Source of the DNA: an uncultured Prevotella sp.
GTDB lineage: Bacteria > Bacteroidota > Bacteroidia > Bacteroidales > Bacteroidaceae
DNA length: 29,604 bases
NCBI GenBank assembly: GCA_900554545.1
Contig: USHW01000026.1
Location: 1-29,604, forward strand
Direction: 5' to 3'
The notes beneath the pieces were generated by a model. The model was given only the letters and a program-made list of their open reading frames with translations, did no database searches and was not told the origin of the DNA. Positions 7,585-14,454 of this stretch are shown piece after piece. Both the position numbers and the translations under genes were made by a program. Each line of letters begins with the position of its first letter. Position 1 is the stretch's first letter.

Positions 7585-7700
7585 GTAACGTGCTGACTGC
7601 CAGTGTGTTGGCAGAAGGCCGCCTTTTGCCTTGTAAAAGGTGGCCTTTCAGGCGGTAAAAGGCCGTCTTTTGGAATGCGAAAGACGGCCTTTGGTAAACG
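7585..7700 (-). repeat. modular hairpin repeat, copy A
   Basis: Two tandem hairpins: 7615-7627 pairs with 7635-7647 (one G-T), and AAAGGCCGTCTTT at 7658-7670 pairs perfectly with 7680-7692. Read on the minus strand, the hairpin array is followed by a tail with CAGTCAG and GTTACA. Copy C at 28545-28660 has the same order (hairpin units, then AAC, CAGTCAG, then TTGCA) on the plus strand. No protein is encoded. Confidence 0.75.
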
Positions 7701-7849
7701 CATGGTGTTCCGGCGGCATTGTACACGATGGCGTGTGCGCCCATAATATTTGAGGTATATGGCAACGTGTGGCCTTGACCGGTGGTGCAAACCGCCGATT
7801 TGTAACACAAATGAAATGTCTGTTTAATCGTGTTGTAACAAACGTTGCC

Positions 7850-7857
7850 TACTTTTG
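7850..7857 (+). promoter_or_regulatory. -7 box for the phosphate transporter gene
   Basis: TACTTTTG matches TAnnTTTG and lies 36 bases before ATG 7894. A clear TTTG -33 element is not visible at the right spacing. Confidence 0.55.
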
Positions 7858-7893
7858 CAGCAAAATTCAGACACATATTCAATAACGTTTTTT

Positions 7894-10146
7894 ATGACAG
7901 AGATTTATTTTTTAATAGTCGCATTCCTGCTGGTTTTGGCAGTGTTCGACTTGTTTGTAGGCGTAAGCAACGACGCCGTGAACTTCTTGAACTCGGCCAT
8001 CGGAGCCAAGGTGGCCAAGTTCCGCACGGTGCTGTTCGTCGCATCTATCGGCATCCTGATAGGAGCCGTAATGAGTGCGGGCATGATGGATGTGGCCCGT
8101 CACGGCATCATGCGGCCTGAAAGCTACTCGTTCTCGGAGGTTATGACAATCTTCCTGGCCGTGATGGTTACCGACGTAGTCATACTCGACGTGTTCAATA
8201 CGCTCGGCCTGCCTACATCAACAACGGTATCGCTCGTGTTCGAGCTGCTCGGAGGTACGTTCATACTGGCCATGCTCAAGATGCACGCCGACCCCTCGCT
8301 CACCATCTACGACCTGTTAAACAGCGACAAGGCCCTGAGTGTCATAATAGCCATCTTCGTCTCTGTCGCCATCGCATTTTTCTTCGGAGTAGTGGTGCAA
8401 TGGATTTCACGATTGATTTTCACCTTTAATTATAAGAAGCACCTGCGCTATACCATCGCAATATTCGGCGGCATAGCGTTTACCTCGCTGGCATATTTCA
8501 TCTTCATTACTGGTATAGGCAAGTCGCCCTACATCAGCGAGTCGCTGCGTGTGTGGATTGACGACAACACGCCAATGCTGATGGCCGTATTTTTCATCGG
8601 TTCTACAGTGTTGATGGAAGTGCTCCACCTGTTGCGTGTCAATGTGTTCAAGCTCATTGTGCTGGCCGGAACGTTCGCGTTGGCAATGGCTTTTGCCGGC
8701 AACGACCTCGTGAACTTCATCGGTGTGCCCTTGGCCGGTCTCGATTCGATGCAGGATTTCTTAGCTAACGGCAACGGACAGTTCGACACGTTCATGATGA
8801 CGTCGCTCATGTCGTCGGCCAAGAGTCCGCTGCTTTACTTGGTGCTGGCCGGCATCATAATGATAATCGCCATGACAACATCGAAGAAAGCGCAGAACGT
8901 TGTCAAGACGAGCGTTGACCTTAGCCGTCAGGATGAGGGCGACGAGATGTTCGGCTCGTCGCGTGCGGCACGCAGCATTGTACGCTTTACGCAGGACATG
9001 AACGCCGCTGTGGCCAAGATAATACCGCAGCGTGTGCAAAAGTGGATTGACAACCGTTTCAACAAGGAAGAGGCAATAATAGCCGACGGGGCTGCGTTCG
9101 ACGAAGTGCGTGCCGCCGTCAACCTCGTGCTTGCCGCCATGCTAATCATCATCGGAACCAATTACAAGCTGCCGCTCTCAACCACTTACGTTACGTTCAT
9201 GGTAGCAATGGGTAGTTCTTTGGCAGACCGCGCATGGAGCAGGGAGAGTGCCGTGTTCCGTGTTACCGGTGTTATTTCAGTCATCGGCGGATGGTTCGTT
9301 ACGGCCGGTGTGGCCTTTGCCACCTGCGCCATCGTATGCGCGATGATGCACTTCGGCGGAATTGTGGTTATGATAGCGTTCATGGCTCTTGACATCTACC
9401 TGCTGTGGAGCAGCAACCGCCGTTTCGCGAAGAAGCAGAAGGAGGAGAAGAAGGACGACGTGTTCCAGCTGATGATGCGCACAAGGGACAAGGAGATAGT
9501 GTGGGACTTGCTGTCCAAGCACGTTTCTCGCACTCAGAGCTTCGTCACCCACTTTGCACGTGAGCAGTTCAACCGCATCATCGACGGTATATGCAACGAG
9601 AACCGCAAGGAGCTGCGCCACTGCGGCAGCGCCCTGAAGGAAGAGCAGGCGCAGCTTAAGAAGTTCCGCCGCAAGGAGCTTCTTGCCATGCGGCGCATCC
9701 CCGCACCGATAGCCATAGAGCGCAACACGTGGTTCCACCTTGGAGCCAACAGCAACCAGCAGTTCATGTACTGCCTGCGCCGTATGCTCGACCCGGTGAA
9801 GGAGCACGTTGACAACAACTTCAACCCGCTGCCGCAGGAATATATTGACGATTTCGAGGCTACGCGCCGCAAAATCAACGAGCTTATGTCGCATACAGAG
9901 GAGATGATTTCAACCAACAGGTACAGCCTGTATGACGAGACGCTTGCCATCGCCGACGAGTGCAAGGACGAGCTTTCAGTTATGCGCAAGCGTGTGATTG
10001 ACAGGATGTACCGTGACAGCGACAATGCAAATCTGAAGGTTTCGCTGCTCTACCTGAACATACTCCAGGAGAGCCAGGAGTTCCTCAGCATAATGCGCCA
10101 CCAGCTGCGTGCCGCAAAGAAATTCCTTGAAAACACGGCGCGGTAA
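7894..10146 (+). CDS. PiT-family inorganic phosphate transporter with C-terminal PhoU-like domain
   Basis: This 750-residue inner-membrane protein belongs to the PiT/SLC20 family of phosphate symporters. The inverted family repeat shows as GVSNDAVNFLNSAIG (about 23-37) with LGLPTSTTVSLVFE, and later AGNDLVNFIGVPLAG with YKLPLSTTYVTFMVAMGSSLADRAW. About ten hydrophobic helices fill roughly residues 1-510. The last ~200 residues are charged and helical (from DKEIVWDLLSKHV to the end) and look like a PhoU-type helical bundle, as is common for Bacteroidetes PiT proteins; this part may gate transport or bind metal. The start ATG 7894 directly precedes the first helix; an in-frame TTG 39 bases upstream would fall over the promoter. 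A lipoprotein gene follows after 52 bases. Confidence 0.93.
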   Translation: MTEIYFLIVAFLLVLAVFDLFVGVSNDAVNFLNSAIGAKVAKFRTVLFVASIGILIGAVMSAGMMDVARHGIMRPESYSFSEVMTIFLAVMVTDVVILDVFNTLGLPTSTTVSLVFELLGGTFILAMLKMHADPSLTIYDLLNSDKALSVIIAIFVSVAIAFFFGVVVQWISRLIFTFNYKKHLRYTIAIFGGIAFTSLAYFIFITGIGKSPYISESLRVWIDDNTPMLMAVFFIGSTVLMEVLHLLRVNVFKLIVLAGTFALAMAFAGNDLVNFIGVPLAGLDSMQDFLANGNGQFDTFMMTSLMSSAKSPLLYLVLAGIIMIIAMTTSKKAQNVVKTSVDLSRQDEGDEMFGSSRAARSIVRFTQDMNAAVAKIIPQRVQKWIDNRFNKEEAIIADGAAFDEVRAAVNLVLAAMLIIIGTNYKLPLSTTYVTFMVAMGSSLADRAWSRESAVFRVTGVISVIGGWFVTAGVAFATCAIVCAMMHFGGIVVMIAFMALDIYLLWSSNRRFAKKQKEEKKDDVFQLMMRTRDKEIVWDLLSKHVSRTQSFVTHFAREQFNRIIDGICNENRKELRHCGSALKEEQAQLKKFRRKELLAMRRIPAPIAIERNTWFHLGANSNQQFMYCLRRMLDPVKEHVDNNFNPLPQEYIDDFEATRRKINELMSHTEEMISTNRYSLYDETLAIADECKDELSVMRKRVIDRMYRDSDNANLKVSLLYLNILQESQEFLSIMRHQLRAAKKFLENTAR

Positions 10147-10198
10147 GGTTTCTGCATGTATATTCCCCATAACCGACAGCTTGAGAACATACAAGACG

Positions 10199-10945
10199 AT
10201 GAATAGAAGAACGGTATTGCTTGCTGTGGCGGCTGGCTTCATCGCAGCCGCCTGCGGCACGGAGAACAATGAGGGAACAAAACCGGGCGGCACGACTGCC
10301 GCTGAAGGCACTGGCCTGACGGCTGGCGAGGTTGTGGAAAAGGGTTTCGAACATATTGAAATCGACGGAGACTTCGACCTGTTCTATGCCACAGGCAAAG
10401 AAGTGGCCGTACGCTTCGAGGGAAACAGGGACGACATAGCGCGCATAATAGTGAAGAACGACGGCCATACGTTGCGTTTCACACAAAGAGGTGAAAACCT
10501 CAACGACGTTGACGTCTATGTTACGTCTCCCCGTCTTGAAGGCGTTACCTTGGAAGGTTCAGGCGACATAACGTCGGAGAGTTCGATTTCCGCCGGTACG
10601 TTCGACATCTGCTCCTCTGGCTCTGGTGACGTACAGATACACAGTATTACGGCAGACAGGATTTCAGCGGAGCTGCGAAAATCCGGCGACATAAGCCTGA
10701 ACATTGCCGATGCGGACGAGATTGATTATGAAGTGAGTGGAAGCGGCGACATAACAACGGAACGCATAAGCACCGACCGGCTGGAGGCAAAAGTGTCAGG
10801 AAGCGGCGACATCGACCTTAGCAACGCCCGTATAGGCGAGGCTGAATGTACAATAACCGGCTCTGGCGACATTGACATCGACGGACATGTCGGCCGGTGT
10901 ACCAAGAATGTGACAGGCTCGGGGGTTGTAGACATCAACCCTTGA
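10199..10945 (+). CDS. GIN-domain (DUF2807-like) lipoprotein with SGSGD repeats
   Basis: The 248-residue product starts with a lipoprotein-type signal (MNRRTVLLAVAAGFIAAAC, Cys19) and a low-complexity Gly/Thr linker. From about residue 50 it has the putative autotransporter-adhesin head GIN (DUF2807) layout, with repeated turns of the form SGSGDI: at least seven are seen (EGSGDI, GSGDVQ, KSGDIS, GSGDIT, GSGDID twice and a final GSGVVD). Spacing of about 15-20 residues fits rungs of a beta-helix. The role is unknown; surface or periplasmic anchoring is inferred. Start 10199 was chosen since the lipoprotein signal begins there; a longer frame overlaps the transporter gene. A strong terminator follows. 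Confidence 0.85.
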   Translation: MNRRTVLLAVAAGFIAAACGTENNEGTKPGGTTAAEGTGLTAGEVVEKGFEHIEIDGDFDLFYATGKEVAVRFEGNRDDIARIIVKNDGHTLRFTQRGENLNDVDVYVTSPRLEGVTLEGSGDITSESSISAGTFDICSSGSGDVQIHSITADRISAELRKSGDISLNIADADEIDYEVSGSGDITTERISTDRLEAKVSGSGDIDLSNARIGEAECTITGSGDIDIDGHVGRCTKNVTGSGVVDINP

Positions 10946-10970
10946 CGTAGGCATGACTGTCAAGCAATGG

Positions 10971-11019
10971 CGGCAAGGCTGCAGAAACAGTAACTTTCTG
11001 TAGCCTTGCCGTTTGTTTA
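10971..11019 (+). terminator. intrinsic terminator after the GIN lipoprotein gene
   Basis: Bases 10971-10987 pair with 10995-11011 over 17 positions with a single G-T pair and a 7-base loop, followed by TTTGTTTA. It lies 26 bases past the stop codon and probably ends the transporter-lipoprotein transcript. Confidence 0.85.
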
Positions 11020-11073
11020 TGTAACCAGAATGGCTTGTTCCGGCCGTATTGTTAACTTGCAATGGCATATTGC

Positions 11074-11155
11074 TTACAAACCGAAATGCCGTCTTTTACA
11101 TGCTAAAAGGCGGCATTTCGCATTGTAAAAGGCGGCGAATTGGAAGGTGAAAGAC
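11074..11155 (-). repeat. modular hairpin repeat, copy B
   Basis: GAAATGCCGTCTTTT at 11083-11097 pairs with 11105-11119 (one G-T), followed by further AAAAGGCGGCG and GGTGAAAGACC units. It shares unit length and AAAxGxCGxCTTTT pattern with copies A and C. On its left, ATTGCAAG (minus-strand reading) matches the tail of copy C. It is more degenerate than the other two. Confidence 0.65.
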
Positions 11156-11242
11156 CATATATTGGAAGGCAAAAACATTGCGGCCATTTTGCGAATTAAC
11201 GATATTTACACTTCAAACAAGCACATTTCAACTGCAAATCGC

Positions 11243-11250
11243 TATCTTTG
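11243..11250 (+). promoter_or_regulatory. -7 box for the small lipoprotein gene
   Basis: TATCTTTG matches TAnnTTTG, 26 bases before ATG 11277. The -33 region shows no clear TTTG. Confidence 0.55.
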
Positions 11251-11276
11251 TAAAATACAAACTGAATATTTATGGC

Positions 11277-11810
11277 ATGATGAAAAACACGAAACAAACA
11301 CTTATATTGTTGTTCGCTGCGGCTTTGGCGTATGGATGCGGCGGCAGAGAAAGCGTCAATGAGGACGTGGCGGACGGCATTGAGGCATACGTAAACGAAC
11401 TTGCAAAGGGCTATAAGCCTATGGCTTCGACGCGAACTCTTAGCGGACGGACATGGAGTTCGCATAAAAAAGGTTATATGGTTGAAGTTTTTGAAGACGA
11501 ATCTTTTACCGATTCTTTCCATATAATCAGATATAAATCTATAAGGCCGGACACAACTGTTGTAGGCAGTTACAAGAAACGCTACTATCTGTCGCTGATA
11601 AGAAAGCCCGGAAGGTTTGATGAAAGCAAAGTCGGAACGTACACCGAGGGCGACTACATCATAGAAGAAATGACGTATAAAGGTCAAAAGACATACCGCT
11701 CATACAAGCTGTTGCTTGTGTCACCGACGGAATTGGAAATGTATGCGGTTTGCCAGCCAGGCACCATTATAGGAGGAACGGATGAGCAAGCAATAGTCAG
11801 GGAGGAGTAA
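11277..11810 (+). CDS. small lipoprotein of unknown function
   Basis: The 177-residue product has a lipoprotein-type signal (hydrophobic core LILLFAAALAYGC, Cys21; Tyr at -2 is unusual). The mature part is hydrophilic and predicted to be beta-rich, with alternating segments such as YMVEVFEDESF, RYYLSLIRKPG and KLLLVSPTELEMYAV. No family was recognised. A -7 box just upstream supports the start; the open frame extends further but over the promoter. It is transcribed alone: the following gene has its own -7 box after 139 bases. Confidence 0.75.
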   Translation: MMKNTKQTLILLFAAALAYGCGGRESVNEDVADGIEAYVNELAKGYKPMASTRTLSGRTWSSHKKGYMVEVFEDESFTDSFHIIRYKSIRPDTTVVGSYKKRYYLSLIRKPGRFDESKVGTYTEGDYIIEEMTYKGQKTYRSYKLLLVSPTELEMYAVCQPGTIIGGTDEQAIVREE

Positions 11811-11913
11811 AACTGTTTCTCCGCTATGTCCATAATAATGTCCGCTTTGTCATTAAAGACCGGTAAAAAACTAAAAATACCATAAAAAGTTTTCCTTTGT
11901 CGGTGATAATGCC

Positions 11914-11921
11914 TAATTTTG
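11914..11921 (+). promoter_or_regulatory. -7 box for the nucleotidyltransferase cluster
   Basis: TAATTTTG matches TAnnTTTG and lies 28 bases before ATG 11950. TTTT at 11890-11893 is at the right 20-base spacing but only partly matches the -33 element. It would drive the four-gene cluster that follows. Confidence 0.55.
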
Positions 11922-11949
11922 CCGGATGTAAAACGAGACTTTCAAGCAC

Positions 11950-12678
11950 ATGAGATATGCAATCATTGCAGGCGGCGAAGGCTCGCGCTTGGCAAAGGAA
12001 GGCGTGAAAGAGCCTAAGCCATTGGTGCGGATAGGCGGAGAAAGGCTTATCGACAGGCTTGTCCGCGTGTTTGAGGACAACGTGGCCGAGTCCATTGTGG
12101 TGGCCTATCGTGACAGCATGTTCAGCGTGGCCGAGCACCTGAGTTATTTGCAGGGCCGCGCCGACGGCAACAACGGAGCGCCCGTTCTGGCCATAGGCGT
12201 TGAGACGCCAAGCTCAATGCACAGCCTTAACTGCATAATAGGCAGGCTTGACGCGGGGCCGTTCTGCCTTACAACGGTTGACACCGTGTTTGCAGAAGAT
12301 GCCTTCAAGCGTTACATATCGGCATTCACGGCCAGCCTTGACGGCGGCGAGGCCGACGGAATGATGGCTGTTACGTCATACATTGACGACGAGAAGCCGC
12401 TTTATGTGGCCGTTGACGATGGGATGAACATCACTGCGTTCCTTGACGAAGACAAAGGCTGCCGGTATGTTTCGGCCGGAATTTACGGACTTACGCCGCG
12501 CTGTGCCGACGTGTTGCGCCGCTGCATCGGGCGTGGCGAGAGCCGTATGCGCAACTTCCAGCGCGCGCTTCTAAGCGATGGTATGCGCCTAAAGGCGTTC
12601 GACATAGGCCGGGCGTTCGACATAGACCATGCCGCCGACATTGCCAAGGCCGAACGTTTTTTACGTGACGGAGTATGA
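11950..12678 (+). CDS. sugar-/polyol-phosphate nucleotidyltransferase family protein
   Basis: The 242-residue protein opens with the nucleotidyltransferase signature: AIIAGGEGSRLAKEG (about 4-18) and EPKPLV with Lys23, binding the NTP phosphates and base. The metal site is probably Asp in TTVDTVF, and the C-terminus (AFDIDHAADIAKAERFL) has the usual NTP-transferase closing helix. Length fits MobA/GlmU-N-like single-domain enzymes, which join an NTP to a phosphate ester and release pyrophosphate. Given the CDP-alcohol phosphatidyltransferase two genes on, CTP is a reasonable guess, as in inositol-1-phosphate or MEP cytidylyltransferases, but the base and substrate cannot be read from sequence. 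It overlaps the next gene by 4 bases (ATGA), so the two are coupled. Confidence 0.82.
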   Translation: MRYAIIAGGEGSRLAKEGVKEPKPLVRIGGERLIDRLVRVFEDNVAESIVVAYRDSMFSVAEHLSYLQGRADGNNGAPVLAIGVETPSSMHSLNCIIGRLDAGPFCLTTVDTVFAEDAFKRYISAFTASLDGGEADGMMAVTSYIDDEKPLYVAVDDGMNITAFLDEDKGCRYVSAGIYGLTPRCADVLRRCIGRGESRMRNFQRALLSDGMRLKAFDIGRAFDIDHAADIAKAERFLRDGV

Positions 12679-13490
12679 CACGGGTGCTGAAAGTGTACAG
12701 GGCGGAGCGGTTTTCGCCAAATTCGGTAGACCGCGACCGTACCATAATCGATGCCGTAGGCAGGCTGCTGGCCGTACAAGGCTGCGCCGTTGACGGCATA
12801 AACGAGGAGCAACTTACTGCCGGATGCACGGCAGACATCATACTGACAATGGCGCGCACGCCGCAAGCCTTGGGCATATTGAGGCTGAAAGAGTCCGGGG
12901 GCTGCATCGTGGTGAACCGTCCTGGCGGTGTTGCGGCATGTGGCAGGAGCAACATCGACCGCCTGATGAGGAGCAACGGTCTGCCAGCCGCTCCGGAAGA
13001 GGGGAGCTGCGGATATTGGATTAAGCGCGGCGACGAGGCTGCCCAGTGCCGTGGCGACGTGGTTTTCGCGCGTAATGGGGCGGAGCGCGACGAGGCTTTG
13101 CGCCGTTTCCATGCCCGTGGAGTGGGCGATGTGGTTGTCACAGCCCATGTGCCGGGTGACGTTGTGAAGTTTTATGGCGTCGTGGGCACAGGCTTTTTCA
13201 GGACGTTCCACACAGATGCGGACTACTCGAAGTTCGGCGACGAAATGATTAACGGCGTGCCGAAGCGTTACGGCTTCTCCGTCAGCAGTCTGAAAGCGGA
13301 TGCCGAAAGGCTGGCCTGCTTGGTCGGTGTTGACGTTTACGGGGGCGACTGTATAGTGCGTGAAGACGGCTCGTATGCCATAATCGACTTCAACGACTGG
13401 CCCAGCTTTGCCCGTTGCAGGGATGAAGCCGCAGCGGCGATTGCCATGAAAGTGGAGGCGGTTTTTAAAGGTAAAAAAGAGAAAAGGTAA
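12675..13490 (+). CDS. ATP-grasp domain protein (putative kinase or ligase)
   Basis: The 271-residue protein has an ATP-grasp C-terminal half: VYGGDCIVREDG (221-232) followed by IIDFNDWPSF (236-245), where Asp225, Asp238 and Asn240 sit like the magnesium ligands of the fold; WIKRGD (115-120) carries the expected ATP lysine. Residues 1-90 would be the substrate-side Rossmann-like domain. The DFNDWPSF end recalls inositol-phosphate kinases (ITPK type) and RimK-like ligases. In this cluster it could phosphorylate the headgroup before nucleotidylation or add an amino acid afterwards. Kinase versus ligase is unresolved. The C-terminal GKKEKR tail runs into a purine-rich simple repeat. It starts in the stop of the preceding gene. 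Confidence 0.72.
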   Translation: MTRVLKVYRAERFSPNSVDRDRTIIDAVGRLLAVQGCAVDGINEEQLTAGCTADIILTMARTPQALGILRLKESGGCIVVNRPGGVAACGRSNIDRLMRSNGLPAAPEEGSCGYWIKRGDEAAQCRGDVVFARNGAERDEALRRFHARGVGDVVVTAHVPGDVVKFYGVVGTGFFRTFHTDADYSKFGDEMINGVPKRYGFSVSSLKADAERLACLVGVDVYGGDCIVREDGSYAIIDFNDWPSFARCRDEAAAAIAMKVEAVFKGKKEKR

Positions 13491-13515
13491 AACGGTAAAA
13501 AGGTGAAGATAGCAA

Positions 13516-14454
13516 ATGCCAACGTTTAAGGATTTATTGGCCGCATCAATAAAGTCAAAAGACACGGAAGAACGGCTCGACATGTGGTTTAACCGGCCTA
13601 TGGGGCTGGTGATGGCATTGGCCGGCAAGAAGCTTGGCGTGCACCCCAACGCCATCACCGCTGTGTCGGTGGTGCTGGGAGTGTGGGCTGCGTGGATGTT
13701 CTCATACACCGACCTTCGCCACAACCTGCTGGGCGTGCTGCTGCTTATGGTGGCAAATTTCTGCGACTCCGCCGACGGCCAGCTTGCCCGGTTGACGGGA
13801 AAGAAGACCCTTGTGGGGCGTGTCATCGACGGATTTGCAGGCGACATCTGGTTTTTCAGCATATACTTCGCCCTGTGTTGCCGCATGACGTGGCAGCCGA
13901 TGCCTGGCACCGACACCGTGTGGGGGCTGTGGATATGGGTGCTGGCGTTCATTGCCGGTGTGCTTTGCCACTCTCCGCAAAGCTCCCTGGCCGACTATTA
14001 CAGGCAGATACATCTGCTGTTCCTCAACGGCAAGGCCGGGAGCGAGCTTGACACTTACGCCAACCAGCGTGCTATCTTCGACAGCCTGCCAAAGGGCAGT
14101 CCGCTCATCGCCAAGATGTTCTACTTCAACTATGCCAACTATTGCCGCAGCCAGGAGCGGCGCACGCCGGCCTTCCAACGGCTGTCGGCGGCAGTCGATG
14201 CGGCATACGGCGGCGTGTCGGGCATGCCGCAGGCGCTCCGCAACGAGTTTCTTGACGGCAGCCGCCCGTTGATGAAATATACCAATATCCTCACGTTCAA
14301 CGCCCGCGCCATCTGCATTTATGCCACATGTCTTGCCGGGTGTCCGTGGTTGTACATGCTGATTGAGGTTACCGTCTTCACATTAATATATATATACATG
14401 CACAAGCGGCACGAAACCTTGTGCGGAAACATGGTTAAAAAGATACAGGTTTGA
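13516..14454 (+). CDS. CDP-alcohol phosphatidyltransferase family protein
   Basis: This 312-residue membrane protein has the CDP-alcohol phosphotransferase motif in DSADGQLAR (84-92) with Gly101, Asp105 and Asp110. These enzymes move a phosphoalcohol from a CDP-linked donor onto an alcohol acceptor using two metals held by the aspartates. Several hydrophobic helices are visible (about 45-62, 70-82, 110-122, 134-148, and two near the C-terminus). The spacing between the third and fourth aspartates is four residues (DGFAGD), whereas the family motif has three, so catalysis or substrate may differ. Amino-terminal NRPMGLVMALAGKKLGVHPNAIT is usual for the family. It follows the ATP-grasp gene after 25 bases and its TGA overlaps the TTG start of the HAD gene. 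The acceptor and headgroup are unknown. Confidence 0.85.
   Translation: MPTFKDLLAASIKSKDTEERLDMWFNRPMGLVMALAGKKLGVHPNAITAVSVVLGVWAAWMFSYTDLRHNLLGVLLLMVANFCDSADGQLARLTGKKTLVGRVIDGFAGDIWFFSIYFALCCRMTWQPMPGTDTVWGLWIWVLAFIAGVLCHSPQSSLADYYRQIHLLFLNGKAGSELDTYANQRAIFDSLPKGSPLIAKMFYFNYANYCRSQERRTPAFQRLSAAVDAAYGGVSGMPQALRNEFLDGSRPLMKYTNILTFNARAICIYATCLAGCPWLYMLIEVTVFTLIYIYMHKRHETLCGNMVKKIQV

Larger units (their letters stand above)
7280..7893. other. intergenic region between LacI regulator and phosphate transporter
   Basis: This 614-base divergent spacer has no credible gene. It holds the LacI-gene leader and -7 box, a small palindrome TGCATGCA at 7371-7378, a copy of the modular hairpin repeat (7585-7700), and the -7 box of the transporter gene. 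Open frames over it change composition at the repeat and resemble no family. Confidence 0.7.
10946..11276. other. intergenic region between two lipoprotein genes
   Basis: 331 bases without a gene. It contains the terminator at 10971-11019, repeat copy B and the -7 box of the next gene. Confidence 0.7.

Noticed and set aside
7585..7700. CRISPR-like array
   Set aside because: Units of about 20-23 bases are imperfect, form hairpins, have no unique spacers and no cas genes are near.
9277..9894. 205-residue minus-strand open frame
   Set aside because: It is antisense to the phosphate transporter and has repetitive Leu/Val-rich sequence without signal or motif.
12483..13952. 489-residue open frame on the minus strand
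   Set aside because: It lies antisense to three well-supported plus-strand genes and has no family motif; it is a by-product of GC-rich codon use.
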